A stretch of 20,230 nucleotides of DNA, from the NCBI GenBank assembly GCA_050692195.1, contig JBOGVA010000095.1:1-20230 (forward strand). Direction: 5' to 3'. The notes beneath the pieces are model-generated. The model ran no database searches, had not been told where the DNA came from, and saw only the letters and a list, made by a program, of their open reading frames with translations. Made by a program: the position numbers and the translations under genes. The DNA comes from JBOGVA01 sp050692195. GTDB taxonomy: Bacteria > Actinomycetota > UBA4738. Positions 6,927 through 13,152 of this stretch are shown one piece after another; position 1 is the stretch's first letter, and each line of letters starts with the position of its first letter.

Positions 6927-6983
6927 TCACAGCTCCCACTCGTTCAACTTGCGTATCAAGAGCCACAGGAGCAACACCACCAT
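6927..6983 (-). CDS. Candidate 18-aa hydrophobic small protein or leader peptide
   Basis: The reading frame ATG...TGA encodes MVVLLLWLLIRKLNEWEL: nine hydrophobic residues after the start, then a charged amphipathic tail, like a very small membrane peptide. A purine-rich AAGGGAAGAGGAGGAAG directly precedes the ATG and gives a strong ribosome-binding site; spacing of GGAGG to the ATG is short (3 bases), but GTG codons 2 and 3 are better spaced alternative starts. The TGA is 3 bases before the ATG of the HTH gene, so the frame is placed for translational coupling. I do not recognise a family. It may be a genuine small protein, a leader peptide, or a chance frame. Confidence 0.45.
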   Translation of the reverse strand: MVVLLLWLLIRKLNEWEL

Positions 6984-7024
6984 CTTCCTCCTCTTCCCTT
7001 GACAGCGACCACAGAGGGAATCGG

Positions 7025-7053
7025 AGTTAACAATGGAGACCGTTTGATGTCAA
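7025..7053 (-). promoter_or_regulatory. Candidate promoter for the HTH-pilMNO operon
   Basis: TTGACA (7053-7048) and TTAACT (7030-7025) on the minus strand are spaced by 17 bases. The -35 is a perfect consensus and the -10 matches only 3 of 6, which would suit an activated promoter. The start would fall near 7018, about 35 bases ahead of the small ORF. The region is visibly more AT-rich than the surrounding genes. Confidence 0.5.
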
Positions 7054-7066
7054 CTACAGAGTTTTC

Positions 7067-7126
7067 GAACGGTGAGGGCCCGAACTTGAACGTGAGAGGA
7101 GGATTTTTCGAACGAGGTCAAGAACG
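7067..7126. repeat. Phased GAACG direct repeats upstream of the HTH-pilM promoter
   Basis: GAACG occurs on the plus strand at 7067, 7088, 7110 and 7122, with a related CGAAC at 7081. Three copies are spaced 21 and 22 bases, two DNA turns apart, and two sit in the longer repeat TTTTCGAACG (7062-7071 and 7105-7114). They lie roughly 50-110 bases upstream of the predicted start, where activator sites are expected. The binding protein is unknown; the adjacent HTH protein is a candidate. The gap 6984-7150 otherwise holds no gene. Confidence 0.45.
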
Positions 7127-7150
7127 GCGACACGCCCAACGTCCCGTCCC

Positions 7151-7924
7151 TCAGACGAGAAGCTTCGTGTACCAGGCCGCGATGCTGGGGCCGAAGAGGG
7201 CCGACAGGACCGCTCCGCCTGCCAGGTAGGGGCCGAAAGGGATGGCGTCCTTCCTGGTCCCTCCTCTGGCCAGCACCGCCACCGCGCCCAGGCCACCCGC
7301 GAGGACGGCGATCATCGAAGCGACGGCCACGTAGATCCATCCCAAGGCCCCCAGGATCAGGCCGATGAGGGCAGCCAGCTTGACGTCCCCCATGCCCATT
7401 CCGGCCGGGGAGATGAGCGCCACGACGAACAGCCCTCCCCCATAGGCAAGCAGCCCAAGCGTCGCCGTGGCAAGACTGACCGGTTGCCCGACGATCGCCA
7501 GGGCGGCGACAGCTCCCCCCAAGATGACCAGAGACGGGTAGACGACGGCGTTGGGGATGATCCGGTGGTGAAGGTCGACCAGACCGCAGGCTGCGATGAG
7601 ACCCAGGAAGGGGGCGATCAGGATGGCCACCCACAGGGAGGGGAAGGCCAGGGCGGCGCCGACGAACAGAGCCCCCGTGAGCGCCTCGACGATCGGGTAC
7701 TCGGCCGAGACCGGGGCCCGGCAGTCACGGCACCGTCCCCTGAGAACCAGGTAGGAAAGCACCGGGATGTTGTCCCGAGCCCGAATCGTGGCCCCACATT
7801 CGCGGCAGGCCGAGCGGGGCACGACGATCGACTTCCTGCGGGGGACCCGGTGGATGACCACCGTCAGGAACGAGCCGAGCATGAGCCCGGCCCCGGCGAA
7901 GGCCACCCCCCGGATCATCGACAC
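7151..7924 (-). CDS. pilD: Type IV prepilin peptidase/N-methyltransferase
   Basis: Membrane aspartic peptidase that cleaves prepilin leaders after glycine and methylates the new N-terminus. The 257-aa product keeps both halves: a cytoplasmic domain with two CxxC pairs (Cys40/43 and Cys65/68, zinc-binding type linked to methylation) and the peptidase core with catalytic Asp117 (GLVDLHHRIIPN) and Asp180 (GMGDVKL). About seven to eight hydrophobic helices are visible. It is the last gene of the pilin block, 40 bases after the PilX-like gene. The GTG start (7924) and an ATG at 7918 are both possible; neither has a strong ribosome-binding site. Confidence 0.95.
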   Translation of the reverse strand: MSMIRGVAFAGAGLMLGSFLTVVIHRVPRRKSIVVPRSACRECGATIRARDNIPVLSYLVLRGRCRDCRAPVSAEYPIVEALTGALFVGAALAFPSLWVAILIAPFLGLIAACGLVDLHHRIIPNAVVYPSLVILGGAVAALAIVGQPVSLATATLGLLAYGGGLFVVALISPAGMGMGDVKLAALIGLILGALGWIYVAVASMIAVLAGGLGAVAVLARGGTRKDAIPFGPYLAGGAVLSALFGPSIAAWYTKLLV

Positions 7925-7964
7925 ACCGAAAGCTTACGCAGCTCTCTGGGCGTTCCGGCCGTCT

Positions 7965-9371
7965 CTACCTATTGGTGATCTCGCGGAGGAACGCCACCTC
8001 CACGTTGTACCCGGTCAGGTTGAAGCCGGGAACCAGGATGGGGAAGTAGTTCAGCGTCATCTGGTTCGTGATGGTCACCGTCCCGCCGATGATCTGGCCG
8101 TTGAGGCCCTCCGCGTTGTTGTTGCCGAAGTCCACGTTGCACTGGGCGTACACGAAGGTCTTCAGGCCGTTGTTGAAGCCCGTGTTGTTCGAGACCGAGA
8201 TGTCGTAGGGCGACGGCTTCGTGCAGTTCAGCCCCTCCCGATAGGGCACGATGAGGAACACCGTCCACTCGCCGCCCACCGAGTTCCAGTTCGTCTGGTT
8301 CACCGTCGAGATCGACCCGTCGGTGACGATGGCGAGGTTGCCTCGGACGTTGACCGTGGAGTTGTTGCCCCAGCTGAGGGCACAGACGGGGGAGACGCGA
8401 ACCACGTGGTCCCCGGCCGGCATCGTGTCGATGAAGTTCTTGGCCGCCGCGCAGCTGGCGTAGTTCTGGATGGTGTAGCCCGCCTTCACCCACTCGGCCT
8501 CGACGTCCGGATCCCAGACGAGCTTGGGCAGCTCGATCTGCGGCGGCGGCCCGGAGGACGAGTTCGGCGTCTGGCTCCCATCGATCTGCCCCCCGGTGAT
8601 GGTCGTCCCCGCCTTGGCGTCCCCGTAGACGTGGGAGTTATTGCTGAGGTTGATGTAGGACGTTGACGAGGTCACGTTCCCGAACACCTCGATCTGGTTC
8701 GAGAGCTGCACGTAGTCGTTCGCCCATACGTTCTGCTTGACGATGCCCTGGGCGATATCCGCCCACCCCTGGGCATAGGCCGTGCCCGAGATGACCGTGT
8801 TGTTGCTCAACTCGAGGTTGCCGTTCGTGTACACGTCCCCGTCGTTGGCCTCGTACCCGTTCACGTTGAGCTTGTTCTGGAATTCGAGCCCGGTGTCCGA
8901 GAAGATCGCCTTGTTGAACCCCCCATAGATCGGGTCCATGCGGACCTGTGTCTGCATGGTCCGCGTGACGGCTATCGGAGAGTCCGTGGTCACCGCCGTT
9001 CCCTCCGAGACGATGACCGCCCCCAGAGGATCGGTCGGCGGCGGGCAGTCGAGCTCGTACCCGTCGCCGGGAGGCCAGATGGAGTACAGGGTGATCTCCA
9101 CGTGGTACTGGGCAGGAGGAGTGGTCGGCAGGTCGGCGTCGAGCGGGGAGCACGTTGCCGGGCCCGTGGCTCCCTGGACCATGGAGAAATAGGCGTTGAT
9201 GCCCGCCTCCGCGGCGTCGATGGCCTGGATCCGCTTGCGGTCGAATGCGCTCTGGCCCACGTTGTGCTGTGAGAGAGCCGTCACCGTCACTGCCAGGGAC
9301 AGCACCACCATGGACACCAGCACGGCCGTCACGATGGCGATGCCTCGTTCCTCGCGAAGTCTCATGAACAT
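7965..9371 (-). CDS. PilX/GspK-like minor pilin with predicted beta-helical ectodomain
   Basis: The 468-aa product starts with a short basic leader and REERG|IAIVTAVLVSMVVLSL, a prepilin-like cleavage site and a hydrophobic helix (about 10-34), followed by the PilX-type helix FDRKRIQAIDAAEAGINAYF. Position +5 of the predicted mature protein is Thr, not Glu, as in tip pseudopilins of the GspK kind. Residues about 165-260 contain repeats of the form xLSNNxxVxGxA (ELSNNTVISG, QLSNQIEVFG, NLSNNSHVYG) that suggest a bactofilin-like beta-helix. Cysteines at about 74 and 109, with further ones near the C-terminal half, could form disulfides. Good ribosome-binding site (AAGGAG). Probably a priming or tip component. 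Confidence 0.8.
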   Translation of the reverse strand: MFMRLREERGIAIVTAVLVSMVVLSLAVTVTALSQHNVGQSAFDRKRIQAIDAAEAGINAYFSMVQGATGPATCSPLDADLPTTPPAQYHVEITLYSIWPPGDGYELDCPPPTDPLGAVIVSEGTAVTTDSPIAVTRTMQTQVRMDPIYGGFNKAIFSDTGLEFQNKLNVNGYEANDGDVYTNGNLELSNNTVISGTAYAQGWADIAQGIVKQNVWANDYVQLSNQIEVFGNVTSSTSYINLSNNSHVYGDAKAGTTITGGQIDGSQTPNSSSGPPPQIELPKLVWDPDVEAEWVKAGYTIQNYASCAAAKNFIDTMPAGDHVVRVSPVCALSWGNNSTVNVRGNLAIVTDGSISTVNQTNWNSVGGEWTVFLIVPYREGLNCTKPSPYDISVSNNTGFNNGLKTFVYAQCNVDFGNNNAEGLNGQIIGGTVTITNQMTLNYFPILVPGFNLTGYNVEVAFLREITNR

Positions 9372-9384
9372 CTGACTCTCCTTC

Positions 9385-10026
9385 TCAATACGGGGGGATG
9401 TCGGCGCAGACGGTGTTCGGATACCCGTACTGGGTGTTCCGACCGGTGAGGGAGTGCTCGATCCTGACCGGCTGCCCCGAGCGGGGGTTCTCGTTCACGA
9501 GGATCGTGACGACGATGATCCTGCCGCCCTTGATGGGGTCCGGGTCCAGCGCGAAGGCGGGAACCGTGGGCGGATCGGGCGGGTTGGGCTGGTTGACGAT
9601 GTTCTCCGCGACCACCCGCCAGTTGGAGATGTTGCTGTCGCTCCGCCACGTCGTGGCCCAGTCACGACGCTGCAGCTCGCCTCCCGTGACGCGCCACTGG
9701 ACGCACCGGTTTCCGGGGTTCCGCCGGTCGGCGTTCGTTTGCGTGTAGATCCGTAACGACATGCCGGGATAGATCCCGTTCGGCGGGTCGGTCTCAAGGG
9801 AGGGGTCGTACAGCACGTTGCCCGAGCGGATCTCCCGGTCGAGATGCTCCACCGCCAGGCGGGCCTCGTCGTTGTCCTGGCTCCGATCGGCTTGGCGCTC
9901 GAAGTCGGTCTGCACCGAAGCCATGACGGACAGGAAGATCGCCGACACCAGGCCGATGATGGCAATGGAGATGCTGAGCTCTACCAGGGACATCCCGGAC
10001 TGGGAGCAGTGCAGGCGGCCGTTCAT
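9385..10026 (-). CDS. PilW-like minor pilin (prepilin-type N-terminal cleavage/methylation protein)
   Basis: The 213-aa product begins MNGRLHCSQSG|MSLVELSISIAIIGLV: an 11-residue leader ending in Gly, then the class III prepilin signature with Glu at +5 and a hydrophobic helix to about residue 35. A long helix with EARLAVEHLDREIRSGN follows, typical of PilW/GspJ proteins, then a beta-rich Asn/Pro-rich domain. Cysteines in RCVQW and TVCADIPPY could pair. It lies one base after the stop of the large PilV-like gene and 13 bases before the PilX-like gene. Together they look like a GspI/J/K-type tip complex. Confidence 0.85.
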   Translation of the reverse strand: MNGRLHCSQSGMSLVELSISIAIIGLVSAIFLSVMASVQTDFERQADRSQDNDEARLAVEHLDREIRSGNVLYDPSLETDPPNGIYPGMSLRIYTQTNADRRNPGNRCVQWRVTGGELQRRDWATTWRSDSNISNWRVVAENIVNQPNPPDPPTVPAFALDPDPIKGGRIIVVTILVNENPRSGQPVRIEHSLTGRNTQYGYPNTVCADIPPY

Positions 10027-10027
10027 C

Positions 10028-11833
10028 TCAGCCGCTGCTCGGCGCGGGCTGATAGGTGTTCTGCGCGGTGATCGTCCCCAGGTCCACGTGGATCGTCAGG
10101 TGGGCCAGGGTTTCCCCATCGTAGATGACGGTGTAGTGGATGTCGCCGACGAACGGGGAGTTCGACTTCGCGGTGGCCTGGGTCCGGGTGTTCGGACAGG
10201 GCACGGGCATGCAGTCGAGCGGCGTGGAGCTGGTGGACGTGCCGCCGGTCGTGGGGCACCCCTGGACCCACGCGTCGCAGTGGAAGTCCACACCACCCTG
10301 GATGACGACCTGCAGAAGCTTTCCCCGGGAGTTGTCGGCGATCTGGACCGAGGCCACGGGTATCTGGAGGCTTGGGCCGGGAGCGATCGACAGGACGCTG
10401 TACCCCGTCCCGTTCCAGTAGGAGACGGATCCGCTCGCGGTGACCGCCGGAGCCGCGGTGTTGGTCCCCGCCTCGGCCGACACCGTGTCCGTGAAGTTGT
10501 CGATCCGAACCAGATAGCCCAACCAGCCGGCAGGCACCGCGCTGGGAGCCACATTGGATGGGAGCCCGCCGATGGTGACGGCGCCGAGCGAACGGGAGAC
10601 GTCGGAGTGGACCAGCCCGTCCTCGTCCATCTGGAGCTCGCGATGCGTGAAGGAGGAACCCTTGCCCGGGGCCGCCGCAACGCTGAGCAGAGGGATCGAG
10701 CCGAGGTCCGTGTTCTTCCTCAGGACCACCGTGGCGGACGTGGCCCCCACCTGCAGCACCTCGGAGCTCCCACACGGCTGCTGGTCGTTCTCGCTGATCC
10801 CGCTCAGTGGGCACGGGTGGACAGGGTTGACGATGCTGGCCGACGTCGTGCTGGTGGTCGACCCGGAATCGCCACTGCTGGGACTCACGGTGATCGAGTT
10901 CCTGCCATTCCCGTCCGTGGCGGTGAGCGGACCTCCCGAGCCGGCGAGGTTCTGGGTATCGTATTCGTTGGCCCCTTCAGACACGGGATCGTTGTCCGCC
11001 CCGGAGGTCTCCCGAACGCTGCCGGAGATCTGCTCGGCCTGGTTGAGGAGCTTCAGGGTGACCCCTGAGGCCTGGGCGATCCCCTGGGCTGCCGAGATCT
11101 GCTCGACCTGGATGTTGGAGCTCTCCCAAGGGAGCAGAAGCTGGGCCTTCTCGAACGCGATGTCCGCGATCTGCCCGGTGATCTCGGCGTGCCCCTCCGC
11201 CATGGATGCGTTTCCGTAGAAGAACGGCTGACAGGGGCCGGCGAATGGATGGGTGGACGTCGACAGGCATCCCTGGCCGGAGAAGGCGATCGTCTGGGTC
11301 TGCACTGTGGCCGAAACGCCTCTGCGGGCGGGATTGGCCCATGTCACCAGCGCGGTGATCCGGAAGGCGTTCGAGGTGGGGTCGTTGTTGTAGTAGGTCA
11401 CGTACGTCGAGACCGTGTACGTCGTGGGCCCGACGGGGATGGTCCTCTGGTGCGGGACCAGCGGCACTACGGCCGGGTTGCTGCCGGTGGGGATCTGCTC
11501 TCCCCCGTAGCAGTAAACGTCTGGTGGGGGCGTGCCGCACGTATTGATGCTGATGTTCGGATCGCTCAGGTCGCCGTTGTCCAGGCCCTTCCTGAGCGTG
11601 TCGAAGGGGAGGGCCCGCACCTGCTCGATCGTCTCATTGGCCAGTCCGTTCGCCGACTGCCGCTGCCTCGCCAACGCGATGTCGGAGAAGCCGATGGTCG
11701 CGGTATAGGCCAGAGCCAGGAGGGCGACGAGGATGACGCCGATGGCGACCATCAACTCGATCAGCGTAAAGCCACCCTCTGACCGCAGGCGGAGTCGGAG
11801 CCTCGAGAAGAAGGTGCCGGTCAGGGTGTCCAT
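10028..11833 (-). CDS. Very large PilV-like minor pilin, candidate tip adhesin
   Basis: From the ATG at 11833 the product is 601 aa, two to four times a normal minor pilin. After a basic leader (SRLRLRLRSEGG) comes GFTLIELMVAIGVILVALLAL, the class III prepilin site with Glu5, then a PilV/GspI-like domain with QSANGLANETIEQVRALPFD. The remaining roughly 480 residues form an extracellular, Ser/Thr/Gly-rich, beta-type region with ten cysteines, several in close pairs (DCMPVPCP, HCDAWVQGC). No known adhesin domain is recognised by eye. The frame is open a further 41 codons upstream, but that part lacks a pilin-like sequence. It ends one base before the PilW-like ATG. Exposure at the pilus tip is inferred. 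Confidence 0.82.
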   Translation of the reverse strand: MDTLTGTFFSRLRLRLRSEGGFTLIELMVAIGVILVALLALAYTATIGFSDIALARQRQSANGLANETIEQVRALPFDTLRKGLDNGDLSDPNISINTCGTPPPDVYCYGGEQIPTGSNPAVVPLVPHQRTIPVGPTTYTVSTYVTYYNNDPTSNAFRITALVTWANPARRGVSATVQTQTIAFSGQGCLSTSTHPFAGPCQPFFYGNASMAEGHAEITGQIADIAFEKAQLLLPWESSNIQVEQISAAQGIAQASGVTLKLLNQAEQISGSVRETSGADNDPVSEGANEYDTQNLAGSGGPLTATDGNGRNSITVSPSSGDSGSTTSTTSASIVNPVHPCPLSGISENDQQPCGSSEVLQVGATSATVVLRKNTDLGSIPLLSVAAAPGKGSSFTHRELQMDEDGLVHSDVSRSLGAVTIGGLPSNVAPSAVPAGWLGYLVRIDNFTDTVSAEAGTNTAAPAVTASGSVSYWNGTGYSVLSIAPGPSLQIPVASVQIADNSRGKLLQVVIQGGVDFHCDAWVQGCPTTGGTSTSSTPLDCMPVPCPNTRTQATAKSNSPFVGDIHYTVIYDGETLAHLTIHVDLGTITAQNTYQPAPSSG

Positions 11834-11894
11834 GGATCGCTCACGTAGGTTTCGGCCTTTCCCGCTTCCAACTTGAGGGGTCACCGGTCGCCCT

Positions 11895-12377
11895 TCACCA
11901 GCCACCGGTGCATTCGGGCACCGTGTCGATGTTCCCGAACACCGAATCCGAGCCACGGGTGGTCACCGGAGCCCCCGCCTGCTGGGCGATGCAGAAGTAC
12001 GTGTTGGCCCTGCTGAGCCCGATGAGCAGGAGCTCGCGTCCCACCGCGAACTGGATGGCGATCTCGCCATACGCGGGCGGCCCGGAGGGTACCCACTTGA
12101 GTGAGGGCTCCTCGGCCTTTCCTTGGGGGACGCCGAAGCCCGTGTACGTGTCCAGGTCGGAGAAGAACGCCGTGGCGGCCGCCAGTCCGGTCCGCAGGTC
12201 GGCTTGGGTGGCTCTGTCCTCGGCTCGTGTCCGCGCCCCGACGAAGGTCGGCAGGGCGATCGTGATGAGGATGCCGATGATCAGGACCACTACCATCAGC
12301 TCGATCAGCGTGAAGCCGCGCTGGGAGCGGACCCACTCCCCGCGGAAGCGTCCAGCCGTACTCTTCGCTTCCTGCAT
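11895..12377 (-). CDS. Second type IV pilin (PilA paralogue)
   Basis: The 160-aa product has a 20-residue leader (ending VRSQRG) followed by FTLIELMVVVLIIGILITIA, a textbook class III prepilin N-terminus with Glu5. The N-terminal half is nearly identical to the upstream pilin through DTYTGF, while the C-terminal globular part differs and ends with a Cys pair (YFCIAQQ ... PECTGGW) that may form the D-region disulfide. GGAGG stands 7 bases before the ATG. A tandem hairpin separates it from pilA, which would lower its expression relative to the first pilin. It may be a minor or alternative pilin. Confidence 0.92.
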   Translation of the reverse strand: MQEAKSTAGRFRGEWVRSQRGFTLIELMVVVLIIGILITIALPTFVGARTRAEDRATQADLRTGLAAATAFFSDLDTYTGFGVPQGKAEEPSLKWVPSGPPAYGEIAIQFAVGRELLLIGLSRANTYFCIAQQAGAPVTTRGSDSVFGNIDTVPECTGGW

Positions 12378-12407
12378 TCTCGATCCTCCGTGATTCTGTG
12401 TTGCTTC

Positions 12408-12428
12408 CTCGCCGGCGGGGCCGGCGAG
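12408..12428 (-). terminator. Hairpin just upstream of the second pilin
   Basis: A perfect 9-bp stem CTCGCCGGC/GCCGGCGAG with a 3-base loop. No U-run follows, so it is probably an mRNA-stabilising or pausing structure rather than a true terminator. It is the second of two hairpins between the pilin paralogues. Confidence 0.5.
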
Positions 12429-12437
12429 ATGAGAGAA

Positions 12438-12462
12438 GGGAGCGGCCCGAGTGGCCGCCCCC
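12438..12462 (-). terminator. Terminator-like hairpin after pilA
   Basis: On the minus strand GGGGGCGGCC pairs with GGCCGCTCCC (10 pairs, one G-U) around ACTCG and is followed by TTCTCTCATC. It lies about 25 bases after the pilA stop. Partial termination here would make pilA mRNA more abundant than the minor-pilin genes downstream. Confidence 0.65.
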
Positions 12463-12487
12463 TCCCCATTGCTCTTCGATCTTTCGT

Positions 12488-12952
12488 CTACCAGTCCGGC
12501 AGTCCACCGCAGAGGGCCCAGGTCGTGCCACCTGCACCCCTGCCCCGCACGGTGCCCGGGGCCGTCTGCGAGTTGTCTGCGATGCAGAACTCCACACCTG
12601 ACGCGCTGAGCGTCTGCATTGCGACCTCGTTCGCCGTAACGCCCGAGATGTGAACCTGGTCCTCCGTGGCCCCTCCACCGTCCACGAAGTCGAGCGACGG
12701 CTCGATGGCCTCGCCGACCGCCTCGTTGAACCCCGTATAGGTGTCGTTGTCGGTGAAGTGCACCTTCGCCGCAGCGAGCCCGTTCCGCAGGTCCGACTGT
12801 GCGGCCCGGTCGTTGGCCCGGTTACGGGCGCCGAGGAAGGTCGGCAGCGCGATGGCGATCAGGATGCCGATGATCAGGACCACCACCATCAGCTCGATGA
12901 GGGTGAACCCCTTCTCCTCGCCCTGCATCTTCCGAGCGAGCTTCTTAATCAT
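12488..12952 (-). CDS. pilA: Major type IV pilin
   Basis: From the ATG at 12952 the prepilin is 154 aa: leader MIKKLARKMQGEEKG, then FTLIELMVVVLIIGILIAIA with Glu5, and a helix continuing to about residue 70 (NRANDRAAQSDLRNGLAAAK). A compact beta domain follows with two C-terminal cysteines (EFCIADN and ALCGGLPDW). It is the first pilin after the motor genes, preceded by its own long leader and followed by a terminator-like hairpin, which fits the highly expressed major subunit; this is inferred. The frame is open 32 codons further upstream, but the GAGAGGGGGTG ribosome-binding site and the basic leader support the chosen start. Confidence 0.92.
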   Translation of the reverse strand: MIKKLARKMQGEEKGFTLIELMVVVLIIGILIAIALPTFLGARNRANDRAAQSDLRNGLAAAKVHFTDNDTYTGFNEAVGEAIEPSLDFVDGGGATEDQVHISGVTANEVAMQTLSASGVEFCIADNSQTAPGTVRGRGAGGTTWALCGGLPDW

Positions 12953-13108
12953 GTTGTCACCCCCTCTCGATGACGCGAAGGAATGGTTGCTGTTCGTCAT
13001 GTCGATGCTTGATTCGGCGCAGTACCTGCCCGACTTGAGGTTGGCCAAGGCTGAATTTCGCTAGTCCGAAGCGACTAAGTCCGGAGGCTTACCCCGGAAC
13101 GAAGGCGC
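12953..13108 (-). other. Structured 5' leader of the major pilin gene
   Basis: About 155 bases between a terminator-like hairpin and the pilA ATG hold no gene. Two adjacent hairpins are visible on the minus strand: UCCGGGG-UAAG-CCUCCGGA (13098-13080) and UUAGUC-GCUUCG-GACUAG (13078-13061). AGTCCG is repeated 15 bases apart on the plus strand (13063 and 13078). A weak promoter-like pair TTGGCC/TACTGC with an 18-base spacer is present, but I do not trust it. Possible roles are a structured RNA controlling pilA, or mRNA stabilisation. Confidence 0.35.
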
Positions 13109-13131
13109 GCCGGGTCCATTTCGGACCCGGC
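13109..13131 (-). terminator. Terminator-like hairpin after pilC
   Basis: A perfect 9-bp stem GCCGGGTCC/GGACCCGGC around GAAAT begins 22 bases after the pilC stop. The following bases (GCGCCTTCGTTCC) are only weakly U-rich. It marks the probable end of the motor transcript, or a processing point before pilA. Confidence 0.6.
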
Positions 13132-13152
13132 CATTCTCGAGGAGGGAGGAGG

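Noticed and set aside
6999..7229. 76-codon plus-strand frame across the gap upstream of the HTH gene
   Set aside because: No ribosome-binding site, runs into the 3' end of pilD in antisense, and its product has no protein-like features.
9818..11068. 416-codon plus-strand frame opposite the PilV- and PilW-like genes
   Set aside because: Shadow frame: low complexity, no ribosome-binding site, no recognised motif, and the minus strand has pilin signatures and coupled starts.
11834..11956. Longer N-terminus (41 more residues) for the PilV-like protein
   Set aside because: The extension covers the intergenic stretch and would put the prepilin leader too far from the N-terminus; the ATG at 11833 gives a normal leader.
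12953..13131. Full c-di-GMP-I riboswitch upstream of pilA
   Set aside because: Only GCCTCCGG resembles the consensus; the expected CACGCA...GGGCAAACC first half is not present, so I list only an unassigned structured leader.
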